From contig JAJGBQ010000004.1 in assembly GCA_022457065.1 (NCBI GenBank), positions 3,224,001-3,288,000 on the forward strand: DNA of 64,000 bases. The letters run 5' to 3'. Shown here piece after piece: positions 23,542 to 32,551 of this stretch. Source of the DNA: Curvularia sp. ZM96. Taxonomy: Eukaryota; Ascomycota; Dothideomycetes; Pleosporales; Pleosporaceae. The position numbers and the translations under genes are program-made. How positions within the stretch are numbered: the first letter of the stretch is position 1; each line of letters begins with the position of its first letter. The notes beneath the pieces are model-generated. The model saw only the letters and a program-made list of their open reading frames with translations. It was not told the DNA's origin and made no database searches.

Positions 23542-23862
23542 TTTTGGCGTGTTAATCGTGCAAGACGAGTGCGTGTGACCGACGTTTAAGAAGTATGGGG
23601 AAATGCATCAGGATGGGGAATTGCTTCGTTGGCTGAGACTTGGGATGACGTTGATTCGTGGGTGGGACCCTGGGGTGGGTCTGTGCAAGTGGGCGACAGC
23701 CGCGGCGCGCAGTTGAGCCGCATCACCAAATGTCTCCAGCACTTTGGACGCGATTGCTCAATCTCACCGGACACCCAGCATAACCGCAACTGTTTTGCGT
23801 TTTCCGCAAGACAATCACTCTGCAAACTAACGTCTTCAGAAGGTTTCATCGGGATCGTCATA
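23542..23862. promoter_or_regulatory. Shared divergent promoter
   Basis: A 321-bp interval between the MCP1-like and C2H2 zinc-finger start codons, so the two genes probably share control elements. No specific site was identified. Confidence 0.45.
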
Positions 23863-24560
23863 ATGCCTCCTGTACGTTTTGTCCCAAATCTAGGCTCACT
23901 ACTACGCCCACCTATATACAACTTTTACCAACACCAGTTCTCTTGCAGCGAAACAATCCCCTCCCATCTGCCGTTCGCCTCTTCAACTGTGCAATATGCG
24001 ACAAAGGATACCCCCGCCAACTCGACTATGAGAACCACCTTCGATCCTACGACCACAACCACCGCCAGCGCCTTGCGGACATGAAGAAGCTGACTGCCTC
24101 CAACGAGGGCGAGAGCAGCACCAGACCAAAGCAAGGCATGGATATGCGCAGCATCGATGTCCAGAATGCGAACAAAATGCCGGGCGCTGGAAGTCGGTTC
24201 ACCAAGATTGGGGGTGGTGCCGCGCCCGGCGCAGCAGGAAGCAGGTTCAAGAAGGTGGGCGTAGCAGTTGGCACGGAGGCAGGGCAGAATGAGGCCATTC
24301 CGGCAAAAAAAGAAGAGGATATCGCGAAGGCTAGCGCTCAAGTACAAGAGCCTGTTGTCCCTGCTGCTGCTGCTGCTATACCAGATTCGCAAGCCGACAA
24401 TAAGGAAGAGGATGTTGTTATGGCAGATGAGCCCGTGGGAGAGATCATCACGTGGGAACAGTACGATTTCACGAAGCCGACTGGTTGCGATCATAACTGT
24501 CCCGGTGTCAAAACGGACGGAATCTGGAGCGGCAGATGGCTTCTTGTGGACAGTGATTGA
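23863..24560 (+). CDS. C2H2 zinc-finger protein (GPATCH8/ZNF804-type finger)
   Basis: Spliced join(23863..23871, 23949..24560), 206 aa. The first coding exon is only 9 nt (Met-Pro-Pro), followed by a 77-bp intron (CCT|gtacgt … ttgcag|CGA). One finger near residues 15-40 reads FNCAICDKGY…DYENHLRSYDHNHRQRL. This form, with an H-X5-H ending and the following basic helix, is seen in RNA- and splicing-associated proteins such as GPATCH8. The rest is Gly/Ala- and Glu-rich with two similar repeats (GSRFTKIGGG and GSRFKKVGVA). A conserved-looking C-terminus contains ITWEQYDFTKPTGCDHNCPG, with two more Cys and one His that could bind metal. A nuclear role in RNA processing is inferred. Confidence 0.85.
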
Positions 24561-24858
24561 GGGGGTGGAGTGGCAAGTTCACCAACATATACGGCCAACA
24601 GGAGATATAACTGTTGAGGCATTGAGCAACTAATGACTGCTCTGAACATGCCACTATTATGAGACATTGTAAGTTATCTTTAATTATTGTACAATACCTC
24701 GCCCTTGATTCCGCACTCGATCTTGCGGCATCATGGGTTTGTTCTCCTGTTCGTAGTCAGAGACATCTGCCACGTCTCTATCCTAAAAGTACATATGCAT
24801 CCTTGACCCTGCATCAGCCCCGGAGATCTGTTCATAGACTTTCCCTCATAATCTTTGG

Positions 24859-25878
24859 CTAACGAGCTGTAGTCACCCCAGTCGCATCCGTCTCGGGAAG
24901 GACCCAGTAACCAAGTTCATCCCAGGATTTGCCCTTACGCAGGCCTGTGAGCAGGGGCATGAAATAGATGAAGAATTCCTGTTGATCTTTGTGCCACCTC
25001 AAGCGGGCGCAAGGATAACCTGCGGCAGTGCACTTGCTGCCCGCACTTAGTTCAGGCTCTTTGGCTCCTTGGCGGATAAGGTCATCTGCAGAAGTGCCTT
25101 GGACCATCATCGTGTGAATGCAGTGAACTCTGGATTTGTACTTTCCAGGATTACGGGTATACTCTGTGTACTGGGCGATTGTGTGCTCATTCGCCGACCA
25201 CATACTATCAAAACGGCGCATGAGTTCTGTCCGGACGTGCATGGGAAGACAGTCGATACTCGAGCGTCTGACGACTGTTGTATACCGATCACCCATAAAC
25301 AAATACATCGGAAGTGTCCTTGGTTGCATCTCTCGAGGCTGAGTAGGTCCGATAGCATTGTTGTTGTCAATGGAAGACTCCTGCAGGCTGCTCTCCTTTA
25401 GCAGAATCTTTGGTGGATCATCTTCGTCCAGGCCCTTGCTCTTGTTGTGTTCCTCGTCAGTATCGATTTCAACAATGTCCCTTCCCGTTGTCATTCGGCA
25501 CTGTGGACCTCCTTCGACCCTAGGTTGCTTGCACCGCCGAGCAATAGGCTCACGCATGGCTCGCTTTGCTGGTTTGCCGTCTTGTCTTTGAGTCGCTTCA
25601 TGTGTATGCTCAAAATCAGTCGGGCGTGGGATCCCGAGATGCGCATGGCTGTACGGCTGATCCTGCGGCGCAACATTGCCTATCCAACATGGTCAGCGCA
25701 AGTATGGGATTGCATTGGTACTTGGCTCACTTGAAGTCGTGTCTCGCTTATGAAGAAAAGCTTTGATGATGTCTTTTAAATCTTTGGAGGATAGCAGGTT
25801 CAATATACGGTCGCGTCCTGCTTCGTCTAGCTTCTGTAAATCGCTGAGGAGGCCGGCAGCTATGTCGCCGTCACTCAT
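24859..25878 (-). CDS. Hypothetical protein
   Basis: Spliced complement(join(24859..25679, 25731..25878)), 322 aa; one 51-bp phase-1 intron (TCAA|gtgagc … gatag|GC). The start at 25878 sits in a favourable context (CCAACATGAG). The N-terminus (about 1-45) is a predicted helical module, SDLQKLDEAGRDRILNLLSS. A charged linker follows, and a folded-looking C-terminal half contains TVVRRSSIDCLPMHVRTELM, YTRNPGKYKSRVHCIHTM, PCARLRWHKDQQEFFIYF and WDELGYWVLP. I do not recognise the family. The C-terminal residues look conserved and possibly DNA- or protein-binding, but no motif proves it. Confidence 0.75.
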
Positions 25879-26365
25879 GTTGGCTTATGAGGTAGTGACG
25901 AGGTAGTAGGGAATTTCTTTTGAGAACGTAAGTGACAAGCTCGTACCTGCCTGTTTGGGGGGTTGTACTTGAGGGTGTTTGCTGGTATCCACTAAGAAAG
26001 CTTGGCACTTCACCATGAACGAACCAATATGAACAGCGAGCGGCCGACCAGGCGAATTATGAAGGCCTTGTGAGAAATGGTGCGACATGAATAGTTAGTC
26101 GAGCAGCGGCGAGCGCATGAATCATCCCAGTGAGCTCGACAAGAGACATGAGCATTGTAGAACACTGGTCGGTGTGTCTCTCAGATATGTGAATGAAAAT
26201 GTTGGGCTTGTTCACTACTAAAGCAATAGGAAGGGAGTCTCCTGTAAAGGTACACAAACGCCCGAGTGAGGCAATCACACGTCATTAAAATTTGGGAAAG
26301 CTAAAGCGACTGATCCCCGACGTAGCAGCAACCCTCGTCATAGCCACAATATCACCTGAGCAACT
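25879..26365. other. Intergenic region
   Basis: 487 bp between an upstream region and the 3' end of the DUF1996 gene. A minus-strand open stretch at 26057-26278 looks moderately protein-like, and a CTAAC-type branch sequence follows it. I could not connect it to flanking exons in phase, so it is not called. Confidence 0.4.
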
Positions 26366-27811
26366 TTACTCCATAGGCATACCATCCATGCCGGGAAGCG
26401 CCGTCATCCAGCCATCGCGTTCTTCGTGAACACGGTTCGGAACAACGCACTTGTTGCCATCAGCCGGCTGCTGTGTCTTCAAGCTACCACAGTTAGCGCC
26501 CATGCAGCCTTTTGCATTGTCCATAGCTTTCTGAAGTGAATCGTCCTTCCAGCCAAACACATAATCGCCGTGTTGACCGTAGCCCGTGTGGTCTCCGGTA
26601 CTAAGGACGAAAGGTTGAGACCCGTCGGCAGGCCAGTCTGCTTTATTATTGAATTTGCTCGTATCCCAGACGATCTGCAGTGCGATTAGTGAAATGGAAA
26701 CTGATTGGCAGGCTGATAAGGAGAGATAGTATACCTCAAGCATAACCTGTGGGATTCTGACGGGGTGAGTGGAAGGACAGGCTCCACCAGTGCTGATGCC
26801 GGTGAATGGGGCAGGACCGTTGACTGGATATGCGACGTGCGACTTGTGATCTGGAGAGTCGAGATTGACTCCGTCCCAGCAACTGGATCAAGTCAGCGAC
26901 GCTGCTGTAATAGCAACTCAGCCAATCGCTTACGTTGGATAAAGGATGTTGCTGCGGATACCACCTGGACATGGGGTGGTAGGGAACCCTTCTGTGTCCA
27001 GTCTACGAGCGGTTAGCACTGCAATGATGACGGGAAACACAAACGAACCACGCACCTGGCGTCTTGACATGGTGCAGCGTTGTCGCCGCCAAAATTAGGT
27101 GCGTTGTAGCATCGGAAACAAGTCTGAGACTTTAGGTTCTTAGACACTCGGTTTGTTGCGTCGCCGACGAGCATGCGGAATCCCTTCGTGAAACATGTAC
27201 ATGTCAAACTAGTTCGCGCAATGGATGAAACTCGTGGTCATTGCTTACCGGTTTGAACGCTGTGACGTCGCCTTTGCCACCAGAGACGTAGTATACGACG
27301 AAACCGCCGGTGGTCTTGCCCGTGTACTTGTCGTTGAAAAGATCACTGACCTTTGTCAGCGCATTGGCAATTGCAAGCCTCACACAGCTTGCTGGGGACG
27401 AACCGGTTTGGTATTTGCGGCACCCTCTTGTAAGTTCCATTCCTGGCTTTGAAATATACATTCGCCGTCCAATAGTTACTTAACTATGCAGTATTAGCCG
27501 CATCCTCACATCCATCTTGTTCCCAAGAAAGTATTATCAATGGAAACTATACCTACATCTTCACTGTAGCCACACGTAGTACAGCTAGCAAGTTTGGATA
27601 TGTCCGTATTCTGCATCGTGATGTTGAACGCATTACCACCTACGACCTGGTGCATGTGTGGGGACGGTGCTTGCCCCGGATTGACGAGTGGATCGATACG
27701 ATCAATGACACTTTGAGCGCAGCCAAATCGCAACATGGTGAAATGTTGGTTGTTTCCAAATTGCGGTGTTGCGTGCACAAGTGCCGCGAAGAAGAGTTGT
27801 GTAAGGTGCAT
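26366..27811 (-). CDS. Secreted DUF1996 protein
   Basis: Spliced complement(join(26366..26674, 26735..26882, 26934..27002, 27056..27183, 27249..27345, 27404..27483, 27557..27811)), 361 aa. A signal peptide (MHLTQLFFAALVHA) precedes the DUF1996 hallmarks: RFGCAQSVIDRIDPLVNPG, HQVVGGNAFN, CTTCGYSED, SNYWTANVYFKARNG, YKRVPQIPNR, GFRMLVGD, NILYPTCWDGVNLDSPDH, HVAYP and GACPSTHPVRIPQ. Six introns of 51-73 bp were placed by phase and by family continuity. One (27346-27403) has an unusual donor, GTTCGT, but a CTGAC branch site and a good acceptor. The family is extracellular and fungal; its biochemical function is not settled, though the His/Cys-rich core has been linked to metal binding. The position beside a small secreted cysteine-rich gene suggests a secretome-rich patch. 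Confidence 0.9.
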
Positions 27812-29010
27812 TGTTTACTTCGTGTAAGTGTATGGCCTAGCAGCTCAAGGGGGAAAATATGAGAATTGGGATGAAAGAAGGAATATGGTATACCCTTAGG
27901 AACGAGTTAAGTGCACTTTTTCCTATCCCTTTGTATGAAGCGTATGTTCGCTATTTCTGCGAAGCTTCTCTGCTGTACACATGTTGCCCAGTTTCATCAT
28001 TGATGGTGCCTCAACTGCCGGCCCCACAGCATGCTGTGTCACTGAGCAAACATATATTGCCTTGGACACTACCTGCACACCTGTTGATGCCGGCAGTTGA
28101 GCAACTAATATAGCGTTTCCACATTTCGGCTAAAGGCTTGTTATTGCTCGACCAACCTCATCGAACACTGCATGTGGAGCGCATTGCTCAACGAATGATA
28201 AGCTAAAAAGACGAGTGTGGGGGAAGTGGTACAAGATATAGGGAGGGGAAGCTCAATCATTTCCAATTAGTGAAACATCAGACACTTCGCTGTTTCAACA
28301 CACATCTAACAAATCAGCTTCTAGTTTACCAATGCTATAAGGTTCTCGGCGTATTTGTGTATCGAAGCGCTCCTGTTACAGCACGCGCTCTGGAAATTGC
28401 CTTTGGGAGGCTTCTCATTCTTGCTGATAGTAATATGGGAATGAAAATGGGCATGTTAAGCCTTGGATGTAAGCCGTTGATCAAAAAGTCAGGAAAATCA
28501 AGCCTGAATCCTGGGGAGATTGGTAGTACGTTACATATCCCAGCCTTAGCACTCATTATCACTTCACCATATTTCGAAATCCGTTTCTCTAGTTTACCTT
28601 TCCACCATAGTGGAAGCATCAACAGCATAGCTAAACAAACATTAAGCCTTGATTTACATCTAAGTATAGCATGCTAACACCGACATGGTTTGACAAAAGA
28701 GGAGCTTAATTTCACACTGTCGGCTTCTTCATTACGATAACGACTTCCTTCGTGCTACTGCTCCTGATCCTATCCTTCTTATTTCCATATGTTGTGACGA
28801 TACAAAAATAGACAGTAACCTTATGGTGAGGCTCCGACTTAACTAGGTTGTCTTATGATAAACGCAATACAGATCGGAAGAGTCATCATTGTATGAATAG
28901 GGACGTTTTGCTTTCAAAAAGAAATAGGGATGTGATAGATTCTAGACTTATAACTAAGTTCTTCGATTATTTCCCAATGATGCTATCCAAGCTCCTAGTT
29001 GGGCAGTGCT
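27812..29010. other. Intergenic region
   Basis: About 1.2 kb between the DUF1996 gene start and the 3' end of the small cysteine-rich gene. It contains only short frames and no recognised repeat. Confidence 0.5.
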
Positions 29011-29363
29011 CTAGCAAGAAGATGAGCTACCACTGATGCTGCACGAAGCGCCACCTGCACATTTCTGCAAATTGTCAGTTCACACCCCTGATAAGACAAA
29101 TACGACAAACAACTTACCCTCTTGCAGGAGACCCACACCTGGCCATTGGAACAGCATCCGTTGGCAGATGGGCAGTATGAGAAATTGTTGTTGGGATCAC
29201 TGGCTTCAGGCAGCTCGGCCTTGCTCGGGAGGAACTTTTCGCTACGGTTATAGCACGACTACAATCTCTAGCATCAGCATCTAGAAACTCTTCATTCAGG
29301 AATCATACTGACCGTGGCGGAGACCGCGGCGGCGAAGAGAAGTACGATAGCTTGGATCTTCAT
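29011..29363 (-). CDS. Small secreted cysteine-rich protein (candidate effector)
   Basis: Spliced complement(join(29011..29064, 29118..29258, 29313..29363)), 81 aa. Both introns (53 and 54 bp) have canonical ends (ACG|gtcagt…tgtag; AGG|gtaagt…ttgcag) and are phase 0. A signal peptide (MKIQAIVLLFAAAVSA) is followed by a mature chain of about 65 residues with eight cysteines: at 19, 48, 54, 55, 62, 66, 72 and 81. Cys54-Cys55 are adjacent and the last residue of the protein is Cys. There is one N-glycosylation sequon early in the chain. Size, signal peptide and even cysteine count are typical of apoplastic effectors or antimicrobial peptides of plant-associated fungi. No named family is recognised, and the spacing is not that of hydrophobins. 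All coding exons are too short to show as one long frame. Confidence 0.75.
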
Positions 29364-29636
29364 GATGACGGCTTTGGAGAATCGAGTGATATGTGGTTTG
29401 TAGGATTTCAAGGTATGAATGAAGAGGATGGATGATATGAGCATTCTACGACGCTCTTCTTATCCAAATGAATAAACTCATACTAACTGTATCCGGTTCC
29501 CGCTGCTAGAATTCGGCCCTAATATAAACAACTACATAGACAACTCACCTGAGGACTGCCCGTGTCCGTCTCATCTGTATCAGCATCAGCACCGGGCTGT
29601 ACCCCTGTTTTAGTTCAGCGAAGAAACGAAACAAGC

Positions 29637-30106
29637 TCACGACTTCTCCTCGCTTGGCGGTAAGAAGCTTTTCCCCATGTTCGAGTCTAGTGTCGGAGCT
29701 TTGGAACTCGGTATTGCTGCTACATTCCATATAGGTTCCCGAATGCATGGGCCGCGACTCAGACTCACCGCTGTTTTAGATGCTCTGGACTTCGCCGTCA
29801 CTGTTGTTCTATTCTTCCAATGTAAACCCTTAGCGTTTCGTCCAATAGCAGTGTAATAGCGCTTTGACGGCTCTTCCCAAGCCAGCCAGCCTTCACCGTA
29901 CTTCAAAGTCTACGGCGTAATTTGCGGTGTTATGCGCGGTGCGGCGCCGTGAGTGGTGCGGCACAATGCACAGAACACCAACTCTAGGTATTCTATCTAC
30001 CTTAGAGTTCCCTGAACTCCACCAATAAGGATTAATGTTTGAGCTGCAATGACAAAAATCAAGTTCCCACCTTTTACTTGAACGGATCTTTTACTACCTT
30101 GGACAT
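29637..30106 (-). CDS. Possible small gene of unknown function (114 aa)
   Basis: A model read by eye: complement(join(29637..29909, 30001..30043, 30078..30106)). It gives MSKVVKDPFN, then SNINPYWWSSGNSK, then KYGEGWLAWEEPSKRYYTAI, a basic stretch, and an end in FLPPSEEKS. The three pieces join in phase, and the Trp/Tyr-rich core reads like real protein. Weak points are the first intron, only 34 bp, and an in-frame GCG|gtgagt at 29768 that may be a real donor, so the 3' end may be spliced differently. Exon-like segments continue to about 29490. No family is recognised. It could also be a decaying gene. Confidence 0.3.
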
Positions 30107-30550
30107 AGCAGTCTAAATGCGGACTAGCAGCCTAGTGGGTGATCGCCAGGGACTCCCTGCTATCACACGTTTTTTGGAAATTTGGTTTTGTGCTCGAGTC
30201 AGTGTCACGTGATGTGCAGCTGGTACCCTGATCGTCACTCTGCTGCATACAATGTTGTCTCCTTTGAGCTTACCATCTCGATTACACATGTTGAATATTC
30301 TTCAGCAGCCCAAACAGACATGATCTCACCCTAGAGATATGGTGCACATAGTAGATGTAATTAATGTCTAGGCGCTATACTTGCCCAAACAAGCTGGTAT
30401 AGGTGGACGTACGCACTGTAGTTAGTTGGATGCCTTTAGGCCACCAGTCCCGAAGCTCCGGGCAGTGCACTTTGTAACCCGACAGCTCCAAGAGAACCTT
30501 TGTTCCGCAACGTTCTATTCCCTGAGCGACAAACCTAAGTGGATATCGCT
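30107..30550. other. Intergenic region
   Basis: 444 bp upstream of the acetyltransferase gene and, if real, of the small minus-strand gene, which would make this a divergent promoter. No specific site was recognised. Confidence 0.4.
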
Positions 30551-31984
30551 ATGACAGATTCCAGAAACCTTGAGAAATTGCGACCTTGTGGCAGACTGGA
30601 AACCTACAGTACAGCACGACATCATTTGGGTTTTTACAAAAGCGTGGGGTTTACTGGCGAGTACTTCACCCAACGACCCAGTACAATACCGCTCGAAAGC
30701 CAGGTATACTCGGCGCTACGTCATGTCATCGCTCAACACCCATCTCTAAGCGCCATCACCCTTAATGAAGACCAGTCCTACCCGAACGTGTACTTTGCGC
30801 GATTACCTGAGATTGACTTGCGTACTTGCACAGAGTTTTACGACCGCAGCAATCCGTTCCCAAGCGATGGAGAGACCGATAACGAATTGGACACGCTGCT
30901 GGCGCAACAGCATAGTCAAGATTTCAAGGAGAACTTGGGCAGTAGACCTTTTTGGCGATTACTTGTGACGAGACCGTCGTCCGAGACGTCCAAGTTCACT
31001 GCAACATGGATATGGCATCATGCTTTGGCGGACGGCGCCTCAGCATTCTTGTTCCACGAGTCTTTTCTTGCAGGTCTAAACCGTGCAGAACCGACTGGCA
31101 GTATGGACCCGATTGTGAGAACACCAAGCCAAGCCCTAATTCCAACCTTCGAGGAGTTGCACCCTATGCCGATATCATGGGGCTTCTTTGGCAAAACCCT
31201 ACTTGGGTCTTTGCTACCCTCAGTCTTCGATAAGCGCCCAGCAAAACTGTGGACTGGCCATGCCGTCCCAGGAGACGTCACAGTACCTCCTCGACCCCAT
31301 TTCCTTACGCTCGTATTGTCTAAAGATACTACGAGCAAGCTAGTCCGGGCCTGTCGTGAAGAAAAGACCAGCGTAACAGCAACTTTGCAATGCCTTTTGG
31401 CTGCCTCACTCTTTATAAATCTCCCACATGACATATGTGAGCAATTGAAGATCGAGGGTGCTATATCGATGCGGCGACTTTTACCCGTTGAAGAGAAGCA
31501 GATGACGCTTGCGATCGGAGGATATAATTTCCTGCATGAGCGACCTGATCCGTCCGAGGAGCCTACAATCGACATCCTACAAAACTTTTCCTGGGAAACA
31601 GCCAGGGCAGTCAAGTCCACCATCACCGCAGAACTGAACAGGTCTGGTGCGGACAACCCAATCGCGCTACTTAAATATGTCTCTTCCATGCCACAGTTTT
31701 TCCTCGAGAAACTTGGGAAGGCACGCAATCCCACTGCAGAGTTGTCCAATGTGGGAGTCTGGCAGAATCAGGGGAGTGAAGAGGGCCCATGGAGCGTTGG
31801 AAGGATGGTTTTCAGTCAATCTCCGAATGTGGTGACGAGTGCCTTTGCACTCAGCGTTGTAACAGGCGGTGACGGCAACGCCGTTCTGAACTTTTGTTGG
31901 GCGGAGGGCGCAGTAGAAGTCGAGCTGATGCGGAAAGTTGTTGGATGTCTAAAGAATGGGGTGGAGAGTCTTGTTGTGAAATAA
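30551..31984 (+). CDS. Alcohol acetyltransferase-like protein (AATase family)
   Basis: 477 aa, single exon; the first ATG in the frame is at 30551. The N-terminus LRPCGRLETYSTARHHLGFY is the usual opening of fungal ATF1-type alcohol O-acetyltransferases. Near residue 155, IWHHALADGASAFLFHE carries the catalytic HXXXD (HALAD). Later conserved pieces include LPVEEKQMTLAIGGYNF and, near the end, VLNFCWAEGAVE in place of the family's DFGWG-like motif. Such enzymes transfer acetyl from acetyl-CoA to alcohols or other small hydroxyl compounds; related condensation-fold enzymes act on sterols and secondary metabolites. The substrate here is unknown, and no biosynthetic core enzyme lies next to it. 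Confidence 0.82.
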   Translation: MTDSRNLEKLRPCGRLETYSTARHHLGFYKSVGFTGEYFTQRPSTIPLESQVYSALRHVIAQHPSLSAITLNEDQSYPNVYFARLPEIDLRTCTEFYDRSNPFPSDGETDNELDTLLAQQHSQDFKENLGSRPFWRLLVTRPSSETSKFTATWIWHHALADGASAFLFHESFLAGLNRAEPTGSMDPIVRTPSQALIPTFEELHPMPISWGFFGKTLLGSLLPSVFDKRPAKLWTGHAVPGDVTVPPRPHFLTLVLSKDTTSKLVRACREEKTSVTATLQCLLAASLFINLPHDICEQLKIEGAISMRRLLPVEEKQMTLAIGGYNFLHERPDPSEEPTIDILQNFSWETARAVKSTITAELNRSGADNPIALLKYVSSMPQFFLEKLGKARNPTAELSNVGVWQNQGSEEGPWSVGRMVFSQSPNVVTSAFALSVVTGGDGNAVLNFCWAEGAVEVELMRKVVGCLKNGVESLVVK

Positions 31985-32551
31985 AATTACTGAGCTCTGA
32001 CACTTGAGTGAACAAAGAGCCGAAGTATTGATTGGGTGATGTTTGACCTCGAGGAGCAATCTCTTTCGTATAGCGTGTTTAGTGACAACCCTTTCCTTCT
32101 TTTCTCAAATGTATCTTATTGACATGTTGTGCAGTAGGATAGTGTTTTTCACAATCTGGCACCGAAAGAAATAAGCCATTTTTAGAAATCTTTGAGCAAT
32201 CGCGTTTGCTATCAGATTGTCTGCACTAACAGCTGCTTACTTATCATAAATTACTTCATTGATGTGATGAACATGAAGCGAAAGCCACTGTGATAAGAGC
32301 AGGCAAGTAAAGTTGTATTATGGGGTGTTTACGGAGGTTGGAAACCTGAATTGCATCATAGTAAAATAGCAAAGGTAGGAATCGTGACTTGATACAATGC
32401 CGAAGTGAGCTGAGGAGTCTTCCTCAGAGCCTATATGGCGTTCCTTAGTGCAGACATACCTGATGTCCTACTGGTATACTATCTATATGAGAATTATTTA
32501 AGCAGTCCAATCATCCACTACAGAACCGGTACGCACTCCGCACAGATTTCA
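31985..32551. other. Convergent intergenic region
   Basis: 567 AT-rich bases between the 3' ends of the acetyltransferase and ankyrin/CorA-like genes. No gene was seen. Confidence 0.55.

Noticed and set aside
26057..26278. Minus-strand coding-like stretch
   Set aside because: The predicted peptide looks plausible, but no start codon or in-phase splice partners could be found.
29011..29363. Hydrophobin as identity of the small cysteine-rich protein
   Set aside because: It has eight cysteines but only one adjacent Cys pair, and spacing unlike the C-CC-C-C-CC-C hydrophobin pattern.
31018..31749. 243-codon minus-strand frame
   Set aside because: Antisense to the alcohol acetyltransferase-like gene, with no recognisable content.
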